From Larus michahellis (lineage: Eukaryota; Chordata; Aves; Charadriiformes; Laridae), in NCBI RefSeq assembly GCF_964199755.1, contig NC_133896.1, forward strand, positions 68,737,142-68,801,141: a stretch of DNA of 64,000 nucleotides. Reading direction: 5' to 3'. The notes below the pieces were generated by a model. The model saw nothing but the letters and a program-made list of their open reading frames with translations. It was not told the DNA's origin and searched no databases. A program made the position numbers and the translations under genes. The first letter of the stretch is position 1; every line of letters starts with the position of its first letter. Below are positions 11,901-34,300 of the stretch, in pieces.

Positions 11901-14900
11901 CACATCGTCAGTATGATTCTTAACCTGAGAATGCTCCTGTACAGATGTTTTTCTTGCTTTCTCTAAAGCAAAGCCAAAGAAGTAGTAAGCGATGCTCTGA
12001 AAGAGACGCTTAGAAAGACAGATTTGGGGTTTCCCAGCCAGCTCTACCTTGGCTGAGAGCAGCAGGAACTTCCCAGCCCTGGAAGGGCCTTCTTGTCACG
12101 GCCTGTTCCCTGCAAACACGTTTGAGATGCAGGATGGGGGCCCCCACCTGCCTCTCGGAGCTGCCTGTATCAAACGGCAAACGTAGCCAAACCGCGCCGC
12201 AGTCTGTCTGGGCTCTCGCTCAGGGCTAAACACATTTTGCCAAGTTGCTTTACTGCAGTCTCAAGTCTTTGCTCCCCAGAATAGCAGCTCAGAGTTCACT
12301 TAACCAAGGAAAATTTTTTGCTTTCAATTTTCCTCTGGGGTAATTCGCATTTATTTCTGAATTTTTTTCTGTTCCTCACTTACTAAGATTTCTTTGGAGT
12401 TAAATAAATGGGAAATTTTTTCTTAATCTCCCAGACTATTTTAGGCACAGACTGTGGGTCTAAGGAGATGGCTCCAGCCTCAATGTACTGCATGTGCTAT
12501 TGGTCTGTGTAAGGTATTGTCTAACACTCTTCTATTTTCCAACAGAGATGCGTATTCTTCTGTTACTTATTTCTGACTGCTTGCTAACAGCAGCAGATCA
12601 GGACAGGGGCATGCAACAAGCAAGGCACCCTCCTTCTGCCAGCTTGTCCCCAACTGCAGGTTGGGATCCGTGACCTTTCTGGACAGCAAGCACCCAAAGG
12701 CCCGTAGTCAGGATTTCATGGCAGGATTCACCCAAAAGCCGCATTCTCACTGTTAGCTTTTAACAAGGTTCGTTATGGAAAACACAGTTGTGCTTTCCTC
12801 TGAGGCTGGCTCTCAGCAGGGAGCTGGGCACTTAAAGAGTCTCCCTGCAGCACGCCCGCCCTGTCGCTACCAGTTTTCTGATGGGTAGCACTCAACCCCT
12901 GACAGCCAGCTCAGAGCTTCCTTTCAGAAGTTATAGCTCTATCAACCGTTACTGGCTTAATAATAAAGACATCGAGGCCTCAGTTCTCGGTGCTTTCTGG
13001 TTGTTTTCTTCTAGTCTTTCTCTCACCTTGACACTTGTGCGCACCTCCAGGGATCATTCATACAGCATGTGTCTCTCTGATTAATGTTAATACCTCTCAG
13101 TGTGAAAACTAAGTACTAAAAAAGGGGTTGTGACTCAGATGTGCAGTAACATTTTAGGTCCTCTGCTGATCACTTAGTGTCAAACTCGCTCTTAAATTTT
13201 CCATTGCCAACTGTGCAGAACAAGTGCAATATTATCCATTTCCCTAACTTCTTTTCTAGCACTAGACAGAACCAGCTCTGCACTCTCCATTAATCTACAC
13301 TGCTTGCCTCTCCCATTACAACTTAATTCTTTTACCTGAAGCCCCATTTAATGACTCCTTTGTTCCCTGTATTTGTCCAGCTTATTAATGTGCTGATCTG
13401 GCTTAGGGCTTGTTTACTATACCCAACTGGAACATTTTGCATGCTTATACAAAGATGAATAAAGATCAATATCCGCATTGATTTGCCCCAGGTCAGCAGG
13501 TAAATCAGTAAAAAAAAAAATATTGTGCATCTTACTTCATTTGCTTAAGTCAGCAGTACAATTCAAATGATGAAACAGTGCTGCAATGATGCTCCAGTAG
13601 GAACTCTGAAATCCACCTGAAATGCTGCTTTTCTTTCACATTTTACTTGTAAAAATCCATGTACAAACGCTGAAGAGAAACTTGGATGAAGACACAACAG
13701 GATTGCTAACTATACTAGGTAAACCTGGATGGGATAGTCCTGGTTTTTTCTCCACTTCTAAGGTAATAAAATTTGGTAACAGCTCCTATTACCTGGAATG
13801 AAGGACAAGGATGTTCCGGGTAATGCAGACACCATTTTTTATAATTAAATTCTCTCATACAGTTGTCCCAAGATTGCTTTCTTGTAACACACTTGCGGGG
13901 AACTGCTAGTGCAAGAGGAAGTTCCTGTCACAGCTGACATGGTTCAAGCTAAGACTGCCTGCAATGCCACTAATAAACTGAGTAAGCAAAAGCGCTCCAG
14001 TTAGCTTAGGGTGGGTTACAAAACCACTACTCTCAGATTTCAGATGCAAGATATGTAAAGCTCAGACCTTTCTGAAGGACCTGCTTTGAACCACTGCTGT
14101 CCAAGTGACAGACTAACACTAAAAACATTCTTGATGCCACTAATTTTTGTAAGTAAGTATGACAGCGGTTTCTTCCTCTTTCCTGCACAGGAAGGTAGAA
14201 GAGGAGATACAAAACTAATAGAGGAAAGTGAATAGTAAATAGCAAATCCAGTATCTTCCACTATAGGCTCCACAGCCAGACACTTAATTAGCTGTTATTT
14301 CACTTTTCAAAAATATACAAGATCTGGATTTGTGAAGGTCTTGCTATCTTCATGAAAGAAGCAGACTATCAAGACTGTACAAAGAATCCCTTTTTGTCAC
14401 AGATGAGCATGTTTATGTTATTGGTATCAAAGAAAAGTCTTGGTAACTTCTAATACAATTTTTTTTACTGAATAAAACCTACCTGAAGATAATGTTGGAA
14501 TACGGCCCATCAATACAGAATGATGTGCAACGGAGACATCTGTCTCTTGAGTGTCCCAACCTTTAGCTTATGATGCCTGTGACTTTATCTACATGCATTA
14601 CACCATTCCCTGTGTCAGTTTTCCACGGGAAACATAAAAGCTACACTTTGAATGAAAGGCCATCCAGTTCTTTAGAGATGATCTTATCTGTCTGAAGTCT
14701 TTTCATTGAGCACTGGAGCAAATATTCACAGTGCACACCATGCACCAGAGACTAGTAACCTCCTCTTGTCTCACCCCTCAGTATTTCATTTCCATACGCT
14801 GCACTCTATTTCGACATTTTGTTTCTGTTCCTAGCCCTAGATGTAGATAAAATAAGGACTTAAATAAGTTCGACTGCGTTTGCAAACCACTGGCACATAG

Positions 14901-15551
14901 CCTATTGATGAGACGGATGAAACCACCAGGAAGGACGTAACCAAATCTGCTCCAAAAAGGTACTATTTGAACCAACAGAGTTAAGCGTGCATATGCGAAG
15001 GCTTTTTCTTCACTACAGGTGCGTCACAAGACCAGAGCCCAGTGCTTAATCAGGAAGCTCGATCACTGACAGCTGCAAAGATGAAAGCTGTAACAGTTAT
15101 CCAAACTGTAGAAAGAGCAGGACTTCAGCCCAGATACACTCATTGCCCAGTCAGAGCGCCATGAATTGAAAAGCAAAGCACTAGAAGAATAAACACGATA
15201 ACAATGTGTGTGGAAAACAAGAGTCACTACCTAAATGCAACAGTGAGGAGCAGTAAAACAAAAAACCAACCTTGCTAAAGATTCTTATTTTTGAAGAGGA
15301 AATCAAAAAGATTAAATAAATTCAGATTCAGGATTTCTTAGCAGTCAATCTACATGTTAGAGAAATGAGGCAGTGAAAGGCTTATCTAGCATTTAGAGTC
15401 TTTACTTTACATGAGGGCATGCACCTCAGCTTGAGAAGAAAGGGCCTCAGGTTAAAACCACTGCATAAAGCAGGGTTGCTGCAGCTTGGCAAGTATTCTT
15501 CATGGCACAAAGTAAAATTTCTTTTACTTTGGCACAAAGTAAAATTACAAA
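8961..15551. other. Intergenic, increasingly A+T-rich, no gene recognised
   Basis: This lies downstream of the ATP6V1E1 3' end. Short open frames occur on both strands without recognisable domains. A C-run sits near 9250 and a G-run near 9417. I searched for terminal SLC25A18 exons (mitochondrial carrier signature PxD/ExxK/R, and the C-terminal part) and did not find them. Confidence 0.45.
15504..15546. repeat. Short tandem duplication with perfect hairpin
   Basis: The 16-mer GGCACAAAGTAAAATT occurs at 15504-15519 and again at 15531-15546, a period of 27. Positions 15522-15531 (TTTTACTTTG) and 15535-15544 (CAAAGTAAAA) are perfect reverse complements around a 3-nt loop. It lies within 10 bases of the 5' edge of the adjacent CR1 copy. 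Confidence 0.8.
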
Positions 15552-15976
15552 CCTTATGAAGAACGACTGAGGGAGCTGGGGTTGTTTAGCCTGGAGAAGA
15601 GGAGGCTGAGGGGAGACCTTATCACCCTCTACAACTACCTGAAAGGAGGTTGTAGAGAGATGGGGGCTGACCTCTTCTCCCTGGTGACAAGTGATAGGAC
15701 GAGGGGAAACGGGTTCAAGTTACGTCAGGGGAGGTTTAGATTAGATATTAGGAGACATTTTTTCACTGAAAGGGTTATTAAACATTGGAATAGGCTGCCC
15801 AGGGAGGTGGTGGATTCACCATCTCTGGAGGTGTTTAAAAAAAGGGTAGATGGGGCACTGAGGGACACGGTTTAGAAGTGGCTCTTGTCAGGGTAGGCTA
15901 AAGGTTGGACTCGATGATCTTAAAGGTCCCTTCCAACCTCAACAATTCTATGATTCTATGATTCTATGATTCTGCC
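15552..15976 (+). repeat. CR1 LINE, 3' fragment
   Basis: A 5'-truncated CR1 of about 425 bp. Positions 15582-15875 stay open for 97 codons and encode the CR1 ORF2 C-terminus ([19 protein letters not shown], then [18 protein letters not shown]). The 3' end has four ATTCTATG-type octamers (about 15945-15974). The open frame makes it one of the younger copies here. It lies about 0.7 kb beyond the ATP6V1E1 poly(A) signal. Confidence 0.95.
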
Positions 15977-16690
15977 ATTCCCAAATCACTGCAATACTTA
16001 AAGACAACAATTTCAACACATATTCAAGCAGTAAGTCATTTCAGCAGTTTCTTATTTCTATGACACAAGTTTCAGAATTGAGCACTAAGAGAAGAGCCAG
16101 ATATTCTGGCAGAGGCTTGTAGTGTGGAAAGTCACCTCAAGAATTTTTCTGTCCTACACCATAGAAGGCGGAGACAATACCAATCATCACCGCAGAAGCA
16201 AAGGAGAAGTAAATGTTAGTAAAATTTAACAGATTAGGTAATGAATATAGGTATGCTATTGTTATTTAACTTCATAGTTACTCTAACAATAGAGAAAATA
16301 GTTGCAACACAGTCAGCTGTTGTTCCTCAAGTCCTGAAATGTAATTAGTACAGGGGTATGGTTTGGATCTCCTGCACGGAAGCAACAAACCTGTAACTGA
16401 AAAGTAGCGCAGTTGTTACTCTAGCTCTCTCTTATGAAAGAGGATTGAGCTAGTAAAACTACTGACCCATTTTTTAGGAAGAATGAAGCTCATCCTAGAG
16501 TCCTATTCAAAAGGCTTGCCTACAATCCAGTGCTGCTCAAGCAATAGCTTGACAGTACTCCATGCACTCGAATTCTAGCATCACAGAACAGTCATTACAC
16601 ACAGCCCTCAAGTAGTCAGTCCTTATACACACAAGCCCACTTTTCAAATACTGCTGCCGATCCCCCAGAGAGAAGCTACAGAGAACTCCA
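15977..16690. other. 3' flank of ATP6V1E1, no gene seen
   Basis: A+T-rich sequence between the CR1 tail and the predicted ATP6V1E1 3' end. I see no open frame of note, repeat or RNA gene. Confidence 0.5.
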
Positions 16691-16704
16691 TACACACACG
16701 CATT

Positions 16705-16715
16705 TTTATTTTAAT
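16705..16715 (-). terminator. ATP6V1E1: ATP6V1E1 poly(A) signals (AATAAA and ATTAAA)
   Basis: On the minus strand ATTAAA (16715-16710) overlaps AATAAA (16710-16705), about 530 bases beyond the stop codon. A GU-rich stretch (TGTGTGTATGG) follows at about 16699-16689, which suits a downstream cleavage element. These are the only canonical signals I saw between the stop codon and this point, so the 3' UTR probably ends near 16,680-16,695. Confidence 0.65.
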
Positions 16716-17240
16716 AAATAAAGCTTTACAGGCTCAGGCTTTTTTTTTTTTATAATCACATATACAGAACAGAAAAATGCCTGACCAAGTAACATGAATT
16801 AAGCAACTAACCCTGGGAAGGAATGCATGCCCTCTGTAACACTGAAGACCTTAACTAAAAAGGGATTTCCCATCGGTAGCGTAGTAATTTACTTCACAGA
16901 TTAGACAACTTGAAAGAGATGTGGCCAAAGCAAAGACAGTGACCCTTAATGGACTGCTTGTCCTTATAGAGCCATAACAGTGCAAGTAAAGCCAAGAGCC
17001 CAAACGCCTCCATTTTCTAGTGTCATTTCTGGATGAATATGTATGTCTTCGCATCCTTTAAGCAATACATTCTAATCACAAGTAGAGAGACTAAGCACAG
17101 CAGGTATGCAAAATTATTCCATTGAAGAATAGATATTGGATGACACAGTAATGTTATATTTCAAGATTTTAAATTAGCAGATGCATTTGCATCCCCTTTA
17201 GTATGGCAGTGGAACAGATCCCACCTTCTCTCATAGAGGT

Positions 17241-29235
<11,995 letters not shown>

Positions 29236-29774
29236 GGCGGCGGTGGTGGCGGTGGCGGCAGCGGCGGCAACGGGGCTCGATGGACGCCGGTTGGGGCCGT
29301 CGGCGAGCGCGAGCGGAATCAAATCCGGTTCGGGTCACAGCTGGTGCCGCTGTCGCTGTGTCACGGCGCCCCGCCCACCGGTTCCTCCGGACCAATAGAA
29401 AACTGAGCTCTGGCCGGAGTCACGGGGGTGGGTCCTTGCGCGCGGTAGGCTGCCATCTTGTGGCCGCGGTTGCCGTGAGGGGTGGAGGGGGTTGCACCAC
29501 CCCTTCCTGCCGCGGGGAGTCCCGCTTCGGCCGGCTGGCCGGCCTGGGGGGCTTCCTCCGCGTCTCCCGCCGGCGGCAGCCGCTCCGGAGTGAGGCAGCC
29601 GGGTCCGGCCGGCTCTGCCGGGCGGGGGGAAGCCTCGGGGAGGCGGGGGGACAGGCCTCAGGCGTCAGAGTTCAGCCTGAGTTCAGGGAGGGGAGTAAAC
29701 TTCCCCTGGCATGTGGTGGTTTTAAGGGTTTGGTGGTAATGTCTTGTTCGGTGTGGAAACTGCTTCCCCAGTAA

Positions 29775-30190
29775 GCTCCATCGCCTATGAGGACAGGCTG
29801 GGAGAGTTGGGGTTGTTCAGCCTGGGGAAGAGAAGGCTCCAGGAAGACCTTATAGCGGCCTTCTAGCACCTAGAAGGAGCCTACAGGAAAGCTGGGGAAG
29901 GACTCTATCAGGGAGTGGAGCGATAGGACGAGGGGTAATGGTTTTAAACTGAAAGAAGATATGTTTAGATTAGATATCGGGAAGAAATTTTTTACAGTGA
30001 GGGTGGTGAGGCACTGGAACAGGTTGTCCAGGGAGGTTGTGGATGCCCCATCCCTGGAGGTGTTCAAGGCCAGGCTGGATGGGGCTTTGAGCAGCCTGGT
30101 CTAGTGGGAGGTGTCCCTGCCCATGGCAGGGGGCTTGGAACTAGGTGATCTTTAAGGTCCCTTCCAACACAAACCGTTCTGTGATTCTAT
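29775..30190 (+). repeat. CR1 LINE, 3' fragment, between the two promoters
   Basis: A 5'-truncated CR1 of about 415 bp. The plus strand has the typical CTATGAGGACAGGCTGGGAG start, the ELGLFSL-like segment with frame damage, and the 3' UTR ending in GTTCTGTGATTCTAT. It closely resembles the copies at 1.0-1.8 kb and 48.9-49.3 kb. It sits in the spacer between the ATP6V1E1 and BCL2L13 CpG blocks. Confidence 0.94.
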
Positions 30191-30920
30191 TTATAAAATC
30201 TCACAGTTTTTCCAGGTTTGGATTGGCAGAGAGAGATGAAACTGGCTTTTTAACCTGCACTTGCGATGTGTGCGGGGGGAGGTAGTGTTAAGGAGCACGA
30301 AGAGAGAAGCAGAAGGATGGAGGGAGCAGGACAGACGAGCAGCAGGGAGGCTGGGGGTCAGGGCTGTCGGGTGGAGGCAGGTCTTGTGGTGGGCCCCTCA
30401 GGTTGGCTCTACTTTCATGATTAACAGCATTTCATTGTAGGAATACATGGAGGGAATTCAAAGCCTTATTATTATTACTGCTACCTTTTGTGGCGCAGAA
30501 GCGTTCAGGACCGTTTTCAAATGATGTGCTGATTCTTCCAGAGCCCTGTTGCTGCTTCCGCTGTTTGCTTTCTGGCAAAATTTAAAGCGATCTTCATAAC
30601 ACTATAGTAGTATTTGTTTATTCTGACTGGCAGGAAGCCTCTGTTTCCATTCTGCAGCTACATTTACTGGAAAAAAAACCAGCACCGTTCCTTACAAATC
30701 GCTGTCTAATTGTGGTATCCTGGCATACCCGCGCTTCCTCCTGGCTTGTTTCTATTTCGTTAATTTTTAACGTGCCTTTTTTCTTGTTTGTTTTCCCCAT
30801 GCGAAAAACCTTGTTATAAAAATACATGCAACTTCTGTAATATTTTTTTTTTTCATATTTCGGTTACGTCGCGACACAGGGCATCGACTTGTATTTGGGG
30901 AGGCTCGAGAACATTTTACT
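30191..30920. other. Divergent-gene spacer, no gene seen
   Basis: Mixed-composition sequence with a purine-rich part near 30,290-30,350. I see no exon or recognisable repeat. Short open frames on the minus strand run into the CpG block and look like chance. Confidence 0.45.
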
Positions 30921-31139
30921 GTTATTTCGGGCGCGATCGGAATTGATATTAAACCGGTCGGGACTCCGCTCTGGGACGCTTCCTCCCCTCGCGCCGCCGC
31001 GGCGGAAGTCCCGCCCCCACAGTCCCCCTCCGGGCAGTCACGTGGCGGGGGGAGGTGCCCTGGCCGGGCTCCGCCCGCCCGGCGCGGGCCGTGACGCGCG
31101 ACACACGCCGCTGTGATGTCATGCCCCCTCCTCCCCCTC

Positions 31140-31308
31140 CCCCGCCCCTCCATCATGGCGGCGGCGGCGGCAAATTAGGGCAGAGCTCCCACCGCCCCCG
31201 GCGGACCCGTCCGGCGCAGCGCCGCTCCTCCACCGGACCGGACCGCACCGCCCCCCCCCACCGGCCGCCGCCTCCTCCTCCTCCTCCTCCTCCTCCCCGC
31301 CCCCGCAG
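31140..31308 (+). other. BCL2L13: BCL2L13 exon 1 (non-coding, predicted)
   Basis: A good donor (CCCGCAG|GTGAGG) ends the exon at 31308. No BCL2L13 coding sequence is visible here, and the protein starts in the next exon, as in mammals. A seven-codon upstream frame (MAAAAAN, 31155-31178) lies in it. The 5' limit is a guess. Confidence 0.6.
31270..31297. repeat. (CCT)n run in BCL2L13 exon 1
   Basis: Around nine CCT units just upstream of the exon 1 donor, within the predicted 5' UTR. Confidence 0.85.
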
Positions 31309-34300
31309 GTGAGGAAGGGAGGGAGGGAGGGGGGCGGTTTGTTTGTTTATTTATTTGTTTTCCCCTCGCGCCCCCCACCGGCCGGGAGGGGGGCGGGGGG
31401 AGCGGGCACAGGGACGGTGTCGTCCCACCCCCTTTCCGCCGCCAGTGAGGGGAGGGGGCAGCGGCCGCGCTCCGCGGGGTCGGTGGCCGCAGAACTTCCC
31501 CGCGGGGGCGGGGCGCGGCGCGGCGGGGACACGCCCCTCGGCGGCCGTTGCTGCCACCCCCCCCCCCCCCCTCCCCCCCACCTCCCCTCCGCCGCCCCCG
31601 CCGTGACGGGGCTGAAGGACGCGGCCCTCCAGCGACTGGGAAGCCCCCGGCGCCTCACCTTCCCGCCGGGCTGCGGGGCCGGTCCCCGCCGTGTGGGAGC
31701 AGGGGTTGTGCCCCTGGCGGCTCCTGAAGGGCGGCGGCAAGGAGAACCGGCGGCTCCTCCGCCGCCGCAGGGCTGCGGCCTGCCCGGACCCCGCCGGCTG
31801 ACTCATCCCGGCTTTTTTGCTGCTGGCCGCTCCTCGCCCAGATATAAATATCTCATTCATCGCCGTGGTCACCGAGCGGCTCACGCTGGGCTCTCGCTCC
31901 TCCGCTCCGCGCTCGGCCTTTGTCTGGCGCCGCGGAAAGTTAGAGGGTGGCCCGGGGGCTTCTGCCTCGCCTGCCCAGCCTCTCGCTCGCTTACAACTCC
32001 GAATAGAAAGTGAATGAAAGGTGGTTAATGAAAGCTGGGTTTGCCATGACTTAATATTGTGGTAAGGCGGTTTAAAGCTGGAAAGGATTGAGAACCTTTA
32101 ACAAAAGCTCACACAGTTCTTGTTTTTCTTCCTAAAAGAACAATCAAACCGCTTGCCTAGAGTGCTCACTTAATTACGTTTCCCTCTAAGGTCAACTAAA
32201 ACCACTGCCCAGATAAATGACTATCGTATTTTCCAGTATTTCTACCTATTAAGTGCCACTAGAGGATCAGTAATGGGTGCGATATTGATTCATTTCCAGT
32301 AGGAATTGGCATGCTTGAACTCAGTAGTTCTCAGTTCATTAAAAACAATCTCATAGTCATACCGTCATATATTGCTGGAAAAGTACTCTCAGGAATTTAT
32401 CTCCCAAGTTGATCGCGATCGGGTGCTTTCAAAAGTCTTGCCTGTTACGTGAAGTGTTTTCAGAGGCAAAGTGCTGCAAGGTTAAACTAGTCCACACATG
32501 CAAGTCTCATCCAAAATCCCCACACAAGCCTTCTGGTAAGGTTGCAGAGCTCTTGAATGTTTTCCGTCTTGTTGTTATGGGGTGTGGTTTTGTAGACCTG
32601 CAACTCCTTGAAATTCAGTACATTTGGAAGAAGAGCACCGTATAAATGTAAGGCTGTAGGCTGGAATGAACTGAGAGTGGTTACCTGTTGCAGAGATTGA
32701 TATCAGGAGGATGACCCAAACCTGTGACTGGATCAGTGGCATACTGCCCTAAAAATGATTTGAACTCTGGTGCTACCGTTTTGTTGTTGTTGTTGTTGTT
32801 GTTGCTTCCTAAATCTCCCTGTCCATACTTGGGTGAATGCTTGCAGACTGAGACCACGCGTGCTTTGAAATAACTCCTCGCCAGCAGGAAGTATTCTGCT
32901 AGAGCAGCGATCTAGGATAATTAAGTTTGTGGCCGGTAAGTGAGGCTTGATAACCTGGGCTGTGGCGGGAAACTGCGTCCAGCCCTTGATTGACTCCATT
33001 TTCAAGTGGAACTTAACTGTGGTGGTGGTGTTATTTATAAAAAGAAGGCAGTCTGTGACTGTGCTGTTGTTTCTGGTCCTGTGTTTTTAGTGCATTAGAA
33101 ATCAGTAGCAATATTGATCATCTACTGTTTTGTTTATAAACATGCAGCAAAATACTTTGTAAGGCTACAGCTCTAAATGCAAAAGGCAAGTCTCTGAGCT
33201 GCAACAGTCGAAGGGGTGCACGGTAGATCTTAATGTCAGCTGGCGAACTGTTCTTTCAGGCAGTATCATAGTGCATTTTGGCTTTTGAATGATGCACGGT
33301 AAACGCAGCTTGGTGCACAGTAGGATTTTGCAGGTAAGGACTAAAACGTAGCGCAGCCTCATCGCTAGGGGATTATATTCACTGGGTATTCATTGGTAGA
33401 CTCGTGTTGCCCGTTATCTAACGTATAACTCTTCTGTGGATTAGGATGTGACAGATTGCATGAGGAAATGTCAGTCTGGCTGGAACTCCTCAGGTCGCTT
33501 GAGCAGCTCAGCCCACATGAAACAAGTGACAGCAGGGTCGGAGGAGTAACAAGCTAAGTAAGCTTCAACAGGTGTAGTATTTTATTCCCCCAAGGGTGCA
33601 AGAAGTGAGGAAGGTGAATTTTTTTCTAGGGAGTAATTGGTAATAATTTTGATCTCTTCATCTTTTTAAGAGGCAGTATTCTTGCAGTGAATCTGTTACA
33701 CCAGAAGTAACCCTTTTGCCTGTGCTTTGAGGCTTGCATAGTCCATATAATGCATTATTTCCTCTGCTCCATTACATCTCCCATGCAAGCCTTTGGTTTT
33801 ATTCTCTTAAACAGTTTCTGTACTCTCTTCCATTTTGCTCCTGTAATGGAAAGCTCTCCTCCTGATCTTGTCTCTCAAGCTGCATGTCCTTTTTTAATCC
33901 CACTCATTCCTGAAAAATGGCCTTTTCTGAGATATTTACAGTATCTGAGTCAATATTTCTCTATTTCTTTTTGTAAACAAAATCAGTCATTCACAATTCA
34001 AAATGAGTAATCCAGTTGCTGTGCTGTGGGCTTCTCTCAAAGGTAGACTAGTGTTTCTGAAGTGCGTTTCCAGTTTGACATTCTTTTATGTGAAGCTGAA
34101 GATATTTCTTCCATTCAAGTTCTTAAGTCTCCCTTCTCGTTTCAGTATAAAACTACCTCTCAGAATATATTGACCAAAGTGATTACTTTTTTTCATCCAA
34201 AGCATTTTTTCTTCTTTCTTTTCCCAGGGAAACATTAACCACTATTTAAATAAGCCATGGTCTGATTCTCTCTCTCTCTCTTTTTTTTTTTTTTCCCCTC

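Larger units (their letters stand above)
30920..32000. promoter_or_regulatory. BCL2L13: CpG island and promoter of BCL2L13
   Basis: Very CpG-rich, TATA-less sequence. It contains a CLEAR/E-box-like site GTCACGTGGC (31037-31046), a CRE-like TGATGTCA (31114-31121) and a CATGGCGGCGG motif at 31154. CCT repeats (31270-31297) and a C-run (about 31557-31574) lie in and after exon 1. The transcription start is probably between about 31,050 and 31,160, but no sequence feature fixes it. Confidence 0.7.

Noticed and set aside
15582..15875. 97-codon plus-strand frame as a cellular gene
   Set aside because: It is the C-terminal end of CR1 ORF2, part of a truncated retrotransposon.
31055..31312. Proline-rich and glycine-rich frames in the CpG island as genes
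   Set aside because: They come from CCT and C runs in the 5' UTR and promoter. They are discussed only as possible upstream frames.
32733..33005. Minus-strand frame with a glutamine run
   Set aside because: The run is only the complement of the (TTG)n microsatellite; there is no family match.
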